A stretch of DNA of 18,978 bases. It comes from Candidatus Moraniibacteriota bacterium. Lineage in GTDB: Bacteria > Patescibacteriota > Minisyncoccia > Moranbacterales > UBA2206. Where the stretch lies: positions 1-18,978 of the forward strand of contig DAIEIZ010000071.1 of the NCBI GenBank assembly GCA_027351145.1, read 5' to 3'. The notes under the pieces were generated by a model. The model was not told the origin of the DNA. It saw only the letters and a program-made list of their open reading frames with translations, and made no database searches. Position numbers and translations under genes: made by a program. Positions 7,397 to 13,780 of this stretch are shown in pieces; positions within the stretch are counted from its first letter, which is position 1, and each line of letters starts with the position of its first letter.

Positions 7397-7957
7397 TTAT
7401 GGATGCAAAAGTTCATGTTTAAATGCCTGTAAGGCTCTTTGGTGCTGACTTTTGGCTGTATTATAGGGAATATTTAATATATTAGCAATTTCCGACAGAC
7501 TCAAATCATCTCTATAGCGTAAAAACAGTATGGTTTGATATTTCTTAGGCAGATCATTCAAGCGCTTATCAAATTCACCTTCCGATTCAAATCGCTCCAA
7601 GATTTCATCCGGCAGAGGCTTGTCTTCGGAAATTTCATCCAGCTTATTGTATCCCTCACTATTCTCAAAAAGCGTGAAAGGTAAGGTTTTTTTCTTTTTC
7701 CAGAAATCACGAGCATTATTTTTAGCAATTGAAAACAACCAAACTTTGAAATTTTTATCCACATCAAAACGCCGAATATTTTTCCAGGCCTTGAGAAATG
7801 TTTCCTGTGTCAAATCATCAATAAGTGCTGCATCCCCTCCGGTCAAGCGATATAAAAAATTATACACGGATTTCAAATGCCTGTTTACCAAAATTTCAAA
7901 GGCTGCATCATCCCCAGCCAGAAAGTCGGCAATCAATTGTTTGTCAGATCGTTCCAT
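7397..7957 (-). CDS. ECF-type RNA polymerase sigma factor (sigma-24/RpoE-like)
   Basis: The 186-residue protein has only the two sigma domains typical of the extracytoplasmic function group: region 2 (about 10-85, including the D-D-L-T-Q-E-T-F-L-K-A-W-K motif at 47-59) and region 4 (about 130-182) with a helix-turn-helix centred on L-S-L-S-E-I-A-N-I-L-N-I-P. Regions 1 and 3 are missing, as usual for the group. It would direct RNA polymerase to a small regulon, normally including its own operon. It is the first gene of the minus-strand cluster ending at 2618. AGGA lies 7 nt before the ATG, one of the few clear Shine-Dalgarno sequences here. I could not identify a confident ECF-type promoter in the 148-bp gap upstream. 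Confidence 0.93.
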   Translation of the reverse strand: MERSDKQLIADFLAGDDAAFEILVNRHLKSVYNFLYRLTGGDAALIDDLTQETFLKAWKNIRRFDVDKNFKVWLFSIAKNNARDFWKKKKTLPFTLFENSEGYNKLDEISEDKPLPDEILERFESEGEFDKRLNDLPKKYQTILFLRYRDDLSLSEIANILNIPYNTAKSQHQRALQAFKHELLHP

Positions 7958-8009
7958 AAATCAATCCTAGCAAGAAATCTCAAAAATGGCGAGCATGGCA
8001 CAAAAACGT

Positions 8010-8023
8010 CCCGCCAAAGCGGG
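8010..8023. other. Short hairpin in the sigma factor/rmuC divergent gap
   Basis: CCCGC (8010-8014) and GCGGG (8019-8023) flank CAAA, a perfect 5-bp GC stem in an AT-rich intergenic region shared by two divergent genes. It could be an operator or a leader hairpin of the sigma gene transcript; nothing in the sequence decides between these. Confidence 0.25.
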
Positions 8024-8047
8024 GTGGGTCGTCTCTGCAACTTCACA

Positions 8048-8076
8048 TTTACCCATCCTATATTTGGTGCTATCAT
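8048..8076 (+). promoter_or_regulatory. Candidate rmuC promoter
   Basis: TTTACC (8048-8053), a 17-nt spacer and TATCAT (8071-8076) preceded by TG (8068-8069) form an extended -10 type promoter. Transcription would start near 8083, about 22 nt before the rmuC ATG at 8106. No Shine-Dalgarno is visible in the short leader. Confidence 0.4.
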
Positions 8077-8105
8077 GAGATTATAACCACTTTGAAAAAA
8101 ATATC

Positions 8106-9398
8106 ATGCTTACAATTTTAGTTGCCATTTCTCTTGTTTTCAATCTCATCACCTTGGCTTTATTTTTTATGCGGAAATCCAATGATAATTCGGCACTCAT
8201 CAAAGAAAGCAATGAGCGGATCGGGCGCGTTCTTCGAGAAGAAATGTCAGCTAACCGCACAGAAACATCTATTTCCAGCAAAGAAACACGTGAAGAAATC
8301 AGAAAATCAATTAAGGATTTTAGCGATTCGCTTAATCGTCAAGTATTTACACTTACTGAAGTGCAAAATAAAAATTTTTCCGGTTTTTCCAACAAACTCG
8401 GCGAAGTGATTGAAAAAAATGATAAAAAGATGGAATATGTCCGGGAAATAATTGAGAAACGACTGGAAAATATCCAAAAGGATAATAGTGAAAAGCTAGA
8501 AAAAATGCGTGAAACAGTAGATGAAAAATTGCATGCCACCTTGGAAAAACGCCTCGGAGAATCTTTTAAGTTAGTTAGCGAGAGATTAGAGTTGGTACAC
8601 AAAGGCCTTGGGGAAATGCAGACTCTGGCAAGCGGCGTAGGAGATCTTAAAAAAGTACTGCAGAATGTTAAAACCCGTGGCACTTGGGGAGAAGTGCAAC
8701 TTGGCACGCTACTTGATCAAGTCATGACAATTGAGCAATATGAGAAAAATGTCGCAACCAAAAAAGACAGTAACGATCGTGTCGAATTCGCAATCAAAAT
8801 TCCCGCCAAAAATGAAAAATTGAAAAATATCTGGCTTCCAATTGATGCTAAATTTCCCTTAGAAGATTTTCAAAATCTGATCGACGCAGAAGAAAAATGC
8901 GATTTGGCCTTGATTGCTTCCTTGGGCAAAGCACTGGAAGCGCGCATTAAATCAGAAGCAAAAGACATCAAAGAAAAATATCTCGATCCGCCCTACACCA
9001 CTGATTTTGGAATTTTGTTTTTGCCAATAGAAGGGCTCTATGCGGAAGTTTTGCGCCGTCCCGGCTTAGCTGATACTTTGCAACGAGATTACAAAGTAAT
9101 CATTACCGGACCAACCACGATTGCCGCCATTCTCAACAGTCTTCAGATGGGTTTTCGAACATTAGCAATTGAAAAAAGATCGAGTGACGTTTGGGCGACA
9201 CTAGGGGCTATTAAAACTGAGTTCTCTACTTTTGGCGACCTGCTTGATAAAACCCACAAAAAATTACAAGAAGCATCCAATACGATTGAAAGTGCATCCA
9301 GAAAAAGCCGGTCAATTGAACGAAAACTTAATAAAGCTCAAGAGATGCCTATGCCGGAAATTGTCAAAGAATTACCATTGGGAGGGGTTGAAAAATGA
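8106..9398 (+). CDS. rmuC: DNA recombination protein RmuC homologue
   Basis: The 430-residue protein follows the RmuC plan: one N-terminal membrane helix (about 3-22), a long charged coiled coil (about 30-180) and the RmuC core domain (about 190-400). The core includes R-G-T-W-G-E-V-Q-L-G-T-L-L, the P-I-D-A-K-F-P-L-E segment and I-T-G-P-T-T-I-A-A-I-L-N-S-L. RmuC limits inversions and rearrangements at short inverted repeats in E. coli, and the core resembles nuclease folds. The protein is expected to sit on the inner face of the membrane. It is transcribed divergently from the ECF sigma operon and followed after 124 bp by a small membrane protein gene on the same strand. Length is close to that of other bacterial homologues. 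Confidence 0.93.
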   Translation: MLTILVAISLVFNLITLALFFMRKSNDNSALIKESNERIGRVLREEMSANRTETSISSKETREEIRKSIKDFSDSLNRQVFTLTEVQNKNFSGFSNKLGEVIEKNDKKMEYVREIIEKRLENIQKDNSEKLEKMRETVDEKLHATLEKRLGESFKLVSERLELVHKGLGEMQTLASGVGDLKKVLQNVKTRGTWGEVQLGTLLDQVMTIEQYEKNVATKKDSNDRVEFAIKIPAKNEKLKNIWLPIDAKFPLEDFQNLIDAEEKCDLALIASLGKALEARIKSEAKDIKEKYLDPPYTTDFGILFLPIEGLYAEVLRRPGLADTLQRDYKVIITGPTTIAAILNSLQMGFRTLAIEKRSSDVWATLGAIKTEFSTFGDLLDKTHKKLQEASNTIESASRKSRSIERKLNKAQEMPMPEIVKELPLGGVEK

Positions 9399-9482
9399 TG
9401 CGCCAATTTCTATTTGAAACCTGATTATCCTAAAATTGATTTTAAAAAATAGTTATTGGAATTTAGGAATTATTTAGAACAA

Positions 9483-9510
9483 TTGGGGCAATTAAAATAA
9501 TTAGCATAAT
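9483..9510 (+). promoter_or_regulatory. Tentative promoter of the 66-aa membrane protein gene
   Basis: TTGGGG (9483-9488), a 16-nt spacer and CATAAT (9505-9510) could form a promoter. Its start site near 9517 would leave only about 5 nt of leader before the ATG at 9523, and no Shine-Dalgarno is present. The -35 match is weak. Co-transcription from rmuC is the alternative. Confidence 0.3.
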
Positions 9511-9522
9511 TTTTAAAATCAT

Positions 9523-9723
9523 ATGGATCTGCAACTAGAACAAAGACTTGCCGAACAAGACCGGAAGCTCGACAAGATTTATGTTTCAATCGAAAAGATG
9601 CGCAAGTATTTTTTTTGGACAATGATTATTACCATCGCCACTATCGTCATTCCCATTCTCGCCCTCATCGTGGTTATTCCCTGGTTTCTGGGAGTAATAA
9701 CTAATGCTTACAATATTCAATGA
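9523..9723 (+). CDS. Small coiled-coil membrane protein (66 aa)
   Basis: The protein has a charged, heptad-like N-terminal half (about residues 1-30, pattern L-E-Q-R-L-A-E-Q-D-R-K-L-D-K-I) followed by one long or two closely spaced membrane helices (about 30-58). Small proteins of this plan are common in CPR genomes, and I know of no assigned function. The size, clear amphipathic-then-hydrophobic architecture and a strong terminator 17 nt past the stop argue that it is a real gene. It may oligomerise through the helical N-terminus at the cytoplasmic face. Confidence 0.75.
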   Translation: MDLQLEQRLAEQDRKLDKIYVSIEKMRKYFFWTMIITIATIVIPILALIVVIPWFLGVITNAYNIQ

Positions 9724-9740
9724 TAAAAAAAGCAAAACAA

Positions 9741-9768
9741 AAAAATCCACTCTCTCAAGTGGATTTTT
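9741..9768. terminator. Bidirectional rho-independent terminator
   Basis: AAAAATCCACT (9741-9751) and AGTGGATTTTT (9758-9768) are perfect 11-base arms around the 6-nt loop CTCTCA, with U-runs on both strands. It lies between the convergent 66-aa membrane protein gene (stop 9723) and rplL (stop 9794) and would end transcription from both sides. Confidence 0.9.
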
Positions 9769-9793
9769 CTTATTCTCAAAATTGAGATAAAAA

Positions 9794-10201
9794 CTATTTC
9801 AAAGTCACAGTTGCACCAGCTTCTTCAAGTTTCTTTTTCATTGTTTCTGCATCAGCTTTGGAAACTTTTTCCTTGATTACCTTTGGAGCAGCATCAACCA
9901 AATCCTTAGCATCTTTCAACCCAAGACCAGTCAATTCACGCACAGCTTTGATCACATTAATCTTTGACGCACCGGAAGCGGTTACTTCCACATCAAACTC
10001 AGATTTCTCTTCCGCAGCAGGAGCAGCGTCACCAGCAACTGGAGCTGCGGCCATCATCACGCCCGCAGAAGCAGAAACGCCAAACTTCTCTTCCAAAACC
10101 TTCACCAGCTCAGAAAGTTCTAAAACGCTCATTGTTTCGATTTCACTCACAAGCTTTTTAAATTTCTCCGGAACTTCAATGTCCTTTTTTTCGTCTGTCA
10201 T
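9794..10201 (-). CDS. rplL: 50S ribosomal protein bL12 (L7/L12)
   Basis: From ATG at 10201 the protein is 135 residues, close to the usual 120-130. It has the N-terminal dimerisation helix region (about 10-50, E-I-E-T-M-S-V-L-E-L-S-E-L-V-K), an Ala/Pro/Glu-rich hinge (about 54-68) and the conserved C-terminal factor-binding domain (K-I-N-V-I-K-A-V-R-E-L-T-G-L-G-L-K-D-A-K-D-L-V). Dimers bind the L10 C-terminal helix and form the stalk that recruits translation GTPases. An upstream in-frame TTG at 10243 would add 14 unrelated residues and is not favoured. It follows rplJ by 120 nt; that gap holds a long predicted hairpin ending just before this start, which has no AGGA-type Shine-Dalgarno. Confidence 0.95.
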   Translation of the reverse strand: MTDEKKDIEVPEKFKKLVSEIETMSVLELSELVKVLEEKFGVSASAGVMMAAAPVAGDAAPAAEEKSEFDVEVTASGASKINVIKAVRELTGLGLKDAKDLVDAAPKVIKEKVSKADAETMKKKLEEAGATVTLK

Positions 10202-10213
10202 ACGCTTAGTACC

Positions 10214-10283
10214 AGTTAAATAGTTACCTAGCTTATTGGTCAAATAGTGATTTCGACATATTCAACCTTCCAACTATTCAACT
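10214..10283 (-). other. Predicted long RNA hairpin between rplJ and rplL
   Basis: In the sense (minus) RNA, AGUUGAAUAGUU (10283-10272) pairs with AACUAUUUAACU (10225-10214) over 12 positions with one G-U. Inside it, GGUUGAAUA (10267-10259) pairs with UAUUUGACC (10246-10238) over 9 positions with two G-U pairs. The three wobble pairs would be A-C mismatches in the opposite strand's RNA, so the fold favours the rplJL transcript. The structure ends about 12 nt before the rplL ATG. There is no U-run, so it is not a terminator. Confidence 0.5.
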
Positions 10284-10321
10284 AATTAACCAATTTAAAA
10301 AAATTATAATAAATTAACGAA

Positions 10322-10837
10322 TTATTTTTTATCTGCGACCGCTTTCAGTACTCGAACAAATCCACTCAAATTTCCCGATAGCACTCGGACAAAATTCGAG
10401 ACTGGAGCATTGATTGTGCCAACGAATTTAGCCAGCAGTTCATCTTTGGAAGGCAATTTGGAAAGCGCAATCACCTCATCAGTGCTAAGCATCTTTCTTT
10501 CCAAAATTCCTCCTGTCACTTTCAGCTTATCATTCACCTTGGAAAATTTGCTCAAAATTTTTGCTGCTGCCACCTCATCTTTTGGCGAAACAGCTACTGC
10601 AATTTGCCCCTCCATTTTAAGCACATCAGTTTCAATTTCAGCATTTTTGAGCGCAATATTAATTAAGGTCTTTTTGACCACTTTGAGGCTAATCCCTTCT
10701 GTTCGCAGTTCTTTGCGCAATGCTACCATGTCTTTCATGTTAAGCCCCTTGAAATCAGAGAAAACCACAGCTTTCGCGCCCTTCAATTTTTCTGATAACT
10801 CAGAAACGATTACATCTTTTTGAATCTTCGTTTGCAT
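10322..10837 (-). CDS. rplJ: 50S ribosomal protein uL10
   Basis: The 171-residue protein matches bacterial L10 in length and motifs: an N-terminal domain with A-V-V-F-S-D-F-K-G-L-N and L-K-V-V-K-K-T-L, followed by a C-terminal helix (about 140-171) of the kind that binds L7/L12 dimers. It anchors the stalk to 23S rRNA. It precedes rplL as in most bacteria, but here the pair follows rpsP rather than rplK-rplA. The 135-nt gap upstream contains an L10-leader-type attenuator (10861-10951), so expression is probably controlled by L10 itself. The start ATG at 10837 lacks an obvious Shine-Dalgarno. Confidence 0.96.
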   Translation of the reverse strand: MQTKIQKDVIVSELSEKLKGAKAVVFSDFKGLNMKDMVALRKELRTEGISLKVVKKTLINIALKNAEIETDVLKMEGQIAVAVSPKDEVAAAKILSKFSKVNDKLKVTGGILERKMLSTDEVIALSKLPSKDELLAKFVGTINAPVSNFVRVLSGNLSGFVRVLKAVADKK

Positions 10838-10860
10838 ATAATTTTATGACTTTATCCAAT

Positions 10861-10883
10861 TAAAAACTGCGGCTATCCCGCAG
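10861..10883 (-). terminator. Intrinsic terminator arm of the rplJ leader
   Basis: CUGCGG (10883-10878), loop GAUAG and CCGCAG (10872-10867) followed by five U residues form a compact GC-rich terminator 24 nt before the rplJ start. Its 5' arm is shared with the upstream-pairing alternative, so it is expected to be conditional. Confidence 0.8.
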
Positions 10884-10951
10884 ATTAATTTCAAAAAGAG
10901 ATTCTTTTTGAATTTTCCTCAATAGGACTTATAAATGCCTATCGTCTGCGG
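10861..10951 (-). promoter_or_regulatory. Ribosomal protein L10 leader with transcription attenuator
   Basis: In the minus-strand RNA the 5' segment CCGCAGA (10951-10945) is followed by a hairpin G-A-U-A-G-G/C-C-U-A-U-U flanked by AGAC and GAGG (about 10947-10915), as in the kink-turn L10-binding site of known L10 leaders. Next comes a perfect 10-bp AU-rich hairpin (10912-10890). Then comes UCUGCGG (10884-10878), which can pair with the 5' CCGCAGA or, as CUGCGG, with CCGCAG (10872-10867) to make an intrinsic terminator followed by five U (10866-10862). The mutually exclusive pairings and location directly before rplJ fit autogenous attenuation by L10(L12)4 as shown in Bacillus subtilis. Confidence 0.8.
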
Positions 10952-10972
10952 AAAAAATTTTTACTATTTTCG

Positions 10973-11374
10973 TTATTCAGCTTTCGACTCCTCCACTTTT
11001 TCAACTGGAACCGCATCTTTTACTTTTTCAGTTATCACTTCAGCAGGAGTTTCTTCTATTTTTACAGCAGCCTCCTCTTTCGGCGCCTCCGCTTCGACCG
11101 CAACCACTTTCTTTGGCAATTTCACCACTCTTTTCTTTTCTGCAATCACACTATTTTTAACTAGCAGGTTATGCACTGTATCAGAAGTGGTAGCTCCTTT
11201 TTCCAGCCAATATTTGATGCGCTCAGTATGAAAAACTGTTTCCTTGGAATGCGGATTATGACTGCCTAAAATTTCCACATGTCTTCCTCCTGGAGCGACT
11301 GTGTTTTCCTGCAGCATTATTTTAAATTGCGCCGTATTTCTTTTTCCTGTTCTAGCGAGACGTATAGTCAGCAT
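10973..11374 (-). CDS. rpsP: 30S ribosomal protein bS16 with long acidic/basic tail
   Basis: The first ~80 residues are bS16: M-L-T-I-R-L-A-R-T-G-K-R at the start, V-E-I-L-G-S-H-N-P around 33-41 and R-I-K-Y-W-L-E-K-G-A at 52-61. The remaining ~50 residues are a low-complexity Ala/Glu/Lys/Val/Pro tail, making the protein 133 residues against the usual 80-90. S16 is an early-assembly protein of the small subunit. It is the first gene of the rpsP-rplJ-rplL group and has its own promoter (11446-11474). The usual neighbours (ffh, rimM, trmD, rplS) are not adjacent. Confidence 0.95.
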   Translation of the reverse strand: MLTIRLARTGKRNTAQFKIMLQENTVAPGGRHVEILGSHNPHSKETVFHTERIKYWLEKGATTSDTVHNLLVKNSVIAEKKRVVKLPKKVVAVEAEAPKEEAAVKIEETPAEVITEKVKDAVPVEKVEESKAE

Positions 11375-11390
11375 AAAATTTGTCTTTAAT

Positions 11391-11425
11391 AAAAAACCAG
11401 AGACGAAAATATCGCTCTTTTTTGC
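11391..11425 (-). other. Terminator-like hairpin in the rpsP 5' leader
   Basis: In the sense RNA, AGAGCGA pairs with UCG-U-CUCU (one bulged U) around a short U-rich loop and is followed by GGUUUUUU, with a run of A before the stem. It lies between the predicted rpsP start of transcription (near 11439) and the rpsP ATG. The stem is short, so a weak terminator or a leader control element is possible but unproven. Confidence 0.35.
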
Positions 11426-11445
11426 ATAATTTAGGTTACTGAGAT

Positions 11446-11474
11446 AGTTTAAGGCTTTTTAAAATAATTGTCAA
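11446..11474 (-). promoter_or_regulatory. Promoter of rpsP-rplJ-rplL
   Basis: A perfect -35 TTGACA (11474-11469), a 17-nt spacer and the -10 TAAACT (11451-11446, 4 of 6 matches) form a good housekeeping promoter. Transcription would begin near 11439, leaving a 5' leader of about 65 nt that contains a terminator-like hairpin. Confidence 0.7.
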
Positions 11475-11528
11475 GTGTCCGTATGGCTTTAGCACCACCC
11501 AACGATAAGATTTTTTATATCAAATAAA

Positions 11529-12503
11529 CTAGCTTATGTTGTGACTGCGAAGCGATTCCGGGATGACTCTTTTTTTCTTGCGTACAATATACATCGGTCG
11601 ATTGGTTACTTCAGCGTGAATATTAGCAATATAGAGTGCGATAAGACCAAGGCAAATAAGCACAATTCCAATTAAGAACAAAATAACAACCGCCAAAATT
11701 GCTGAACCGGAAAAGCCGACTTCTTTGAAAATATAGCGATCAAGTATGATGAAAACCCCCAAAATACCTGAAAGAAAGGTGATAATCACGCCAAGATATC
11801 CGGCTAACTTCAAAGGAAACAAGCTAAAAGAAATTACACTGTTGAAAGCCAAGTGAACCAATTTCCAAAAACTATAGGCTGGCACACCATGGATTCGCTC
11901 GTTCGCTTCAAATTGGATATACTCGCGTCGAAAACCCAACCAATCAATGAGTGCTCTGGTCATGCGATTTCTTTCTGAGAGCTTGTTGAACTCATCAATC
12001 ACCACGCGATCTATTAGGCGAAAATCAGTCGCTCGCGTTACGATTTCCATGTCCGATATTCGATTAATCATTTTATAGAAAAAATAGGAACCGGCTTTTT
12101 TGATAAACCCCTCACCTTTATTTTTCTCTCTCACACCCACCACAACTTCCACCCCAGCCTCCCATTTTTTAATAAACTCGGGAATCATTTCAATTGGATG
12201 TTGCAAATCAGCGTCCAGGACTATGCAGGCATCGCCACGACAACTGTTAATTCCAGCCGTAACAGCAATTTCTTTGCCAAAATTGCGAGAAAAATCAATC
12301 ATTCTTACTCGCGCATCTTTTTCGGCTATTTTTTCTAATTCAAAAATACTATTATCCCGACTGCCATCATTGATAAAAACAATTTCCCAAGCATAATTGA
12401 GCGCATCAAGAACCACCTTAATTTTTTCATAAAAAAGAGGTACATTCTTTTCTTCATTATAAACCGGCACGATAATCGAAAGTAATTTTTTTTCTGATTC
12501 CAT
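11529..12503 (-). CDS. GT2 family glycosyltransferase, GtrB/DPM1-like, with C-terminal membrane helices
   Basis: The 324-residue protein starts with a GT-A fold domain: V-P-V-Y-N-E-E at 12-18, F-I-N-D-G-S-R-D at 43-50 and the metal/nucleotide-binding D97-A-D99 followed by L-Q-H-P. Two hydrophobic helices near the C-terminus (about 230-258 and 265-295) match polyprenyl-phosphate glycosyltransferases such as GtrB, ArnC and DPM1. These transfer a sugar from a nucleotide donor to undecaprenyl phosphate on the cytoplasmic face. It is the last gene of the polysaccharide cluster, 6 nt after the flippase gene. The product could feed the GT-C-type membrane transferase encoded at 17620-18978. Donor sugar is not predictable; no terminator was seen after the stop. 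Confidence 0.88.
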   Translation of the reverse strand: MESEKKLLSIIVPVYNEEKNVPLFYEKIKVVLDALNYAWEIVFINDGSRDNSIFELEKIAEKDARVRMIDFSRNFGKEIAVTAGINSCRGDACIVLDADLQHPIEMIPEFIKKWEAGVEVVVGVREKNKGEGFIKKAGSYFFYKMINRISDMEIVTRATDFRLIDRVVIDEFNKLSERNRMTRALIDWLGFRREYIQFEANERIHGVPAYSFWKLVHLAFNSVISFSLFPLKLAGYLGVIITFLSGILGVFIILDRYIFKEVGFSGSAILAVVILFLIGIVLICLGLIALYIANIHAEVTNRPMYIVRKKKRVIPESLRSHNIS

Positions 12504-12509
12504 GTTATT

Positions 12510-13778
12510 CTAAGTTTGCTTTTGGTGTTCAAATGACTTAAACACAAAAGGCAAGCTACTAACCAAGGCTACAAACTGAGCAATGATGCCTATGCTTAAT
12601 ATAGCATAAATAGTGTGTCCGAGAAATAGGATAGCAACAGCTCCAAAAACGGCCACCGCGAGCATCCCATAGACCACCCTGATTCGGTGCAAAGAAAGCA
12701 AGTATTGCAAGGTCAGGTTCACGATCGAAAAGAGCACTACCATGATCGCGAACCAACCCAGATAGCCCGAAACATCATTATACTTTGCTCCAAAAAGCAA
12801 TGAGAGAATCAATTTTGGCGCGATAAAATAGACTGCGACAGAAATAACAGAAACTATAATCATTAGAGAGAAAGCTTGTAGAAAGAGTTTTTTCGTATTG
12901 CTTTTTTTGTGGTTATGTTCCACTGACATAGAAAATAGCACTGAAGCAATTACGCCAGTGGCAAAAAAAATAATCTTGGAAACAATCGTCAGTGCGCCAT
13001 ATTGACCCGCCTCAATGTCAGAAAGATTATGCTTAGCAAGAACCATGTCTAAGTTACCAAGAGCGGTAATCGCCAAATTACCCATAAAAAAAGTGGCGAC
13101 AGTGCTTTTGACTGGTCCAAAATTTAGCTTACTGATTTCATGTTTATCATTTTTACCGGCGATAAAAATGAACTTGAGGCAAACCAGTGCGATGACATAT
13201 GTGCCCACAGCTGAGAGAAAAAAGCTCAGCATCAGCCCATTGACTTTGAGCCCAATTGCAATGAACACGAGCGCGGAAACTAATTTTAAAGCGCCCCCGG
13301 CAATCGCCGCCCAACTAGATTCTTTGAATTTCTGCCAACCGCTAAGCATCCCTTGCGCGCCGGAAGAATAGAGAGAAAGCAGCATTGATGTCCAAACAAT
13401 AATCAATGGGATATCGCTTTCAATATTGAGAAATTTACTAATAAATGGTGTGAGCAAAATAGTCAGAAGAAAAACCGGCGTGCCATATTGCATTATTTTT
13501 TTATTAAAATAACGCAGAAGTTCGTAGCTTCTTTTTCTGTCATCTTGCGCTTTGCACTCAGCGGCATATTTCGTCATCACCATGATCAGTGTCGCTGCCG
13601 GGACAGAGATAATGGTCATAAGCGAAATCAGCGATTCTGTTTCTCCATAGACTACCACGCTCACCATTCTTCCCACAACCAAATGAAAAATGTAGTTGAG
13701 AACATTATTCACCATACTGCCGGCAAAAAGTACAAAACTATTCCAAGCAAAAGCATTGTTTCTGATTTTTTTAAGCAT
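12510..13778 (-). CDS. Wzx/MATE-type polysaccharide flippase
   Basis: From ATG at 13778 the protein is 422 residues with about 12 predicted membrane helices, the layout of polysaccharide transporters of the MOP superfamily (Wzx, MurJ, MATE). The N-terminal pattern N-A-F-A-W-N-S-F-V-L-F-A-G-S-M-V-N-N is typical of the polysaccharide biosynthesis group. It would flip lipid-linked oligosaccharides to the outer face. An upstream start at 13811 would overlap the epimerase gene by 31 nt. The ATG at 13778 has AAGG about 10 nt upstream, lies 2 nt after the epimerase stop and begins at the conserved region, so it is preferred. Neighbouring glycosyltransferases and the epimerase support the assignment; the exact substrate is unknown. 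Confidence 0.85.
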   Translation of the reverse strand: MLKKIRNNAFAWNSFVLFAGSMVNNVLNYIFHLVVGRMVSVVVYGETESLISLMTIISVPAATLIMVMTKYAAECKAQDDRKRSYELLRYFNKKIMQYGTPVFLLTILLTPFISKFLNIESDIPLIIVWTSMLLSLYSSGAQGMLSGWQKFKESSWAAIAGGALKLVSALVFIAIGLKVNGLMLSFFLSAVGTYVIALVCLKFIFIAGKNDKHEISKLNFGPVKSTVATFFMGNLAITALGNLDMVLAKHNLSDIEAGQYGALTIVSKIIFFATGVIASVLFSMSVEHNHKKSNTKKLFLQAFSLMIIVSVISVAVYFIAPKLILSLLFGAKYNDVSGYLGWFAIMVVLFSIVNLTLQYLLSLHRIRVVYGMLAVAVFGAVAILFLGHTIYAILSIGIIAQFVALVSSLPFVFKSFEHQKQT

Positions 13779-13780
13779 AT

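Noticed and set aside
7877..8086. 69-aa open frame across the sigma factor start and intergenic region (+ strand)
   Set aside because: It is antisense to the sigma gene and then runs through the divergent promoter region; no start signal or protein-like composition.
8082..8087. TATAAC as rmuC -10 with TTGGTG as -35
   Set aside because: The spacer is only 12 nt; the TTTACC/TGC-TATCAT pair has correct 17-nt spacing.
9428..9470. TCCTAAA...TTTAGGA inverted repeat after rmuC as terminator
   Set aside because: The arms are 7 bp, AT-rich, separated by a long loop and lack a U-run; likely chance in AT-rich sequence.
10202..10243. N-terminal extension of rplL from a TTG start
   Set aside because: The 14 extra residues do not resemble any bL12 and the region is part of the intergenic hairpin; ATG 10201 gives a normal-length protein.
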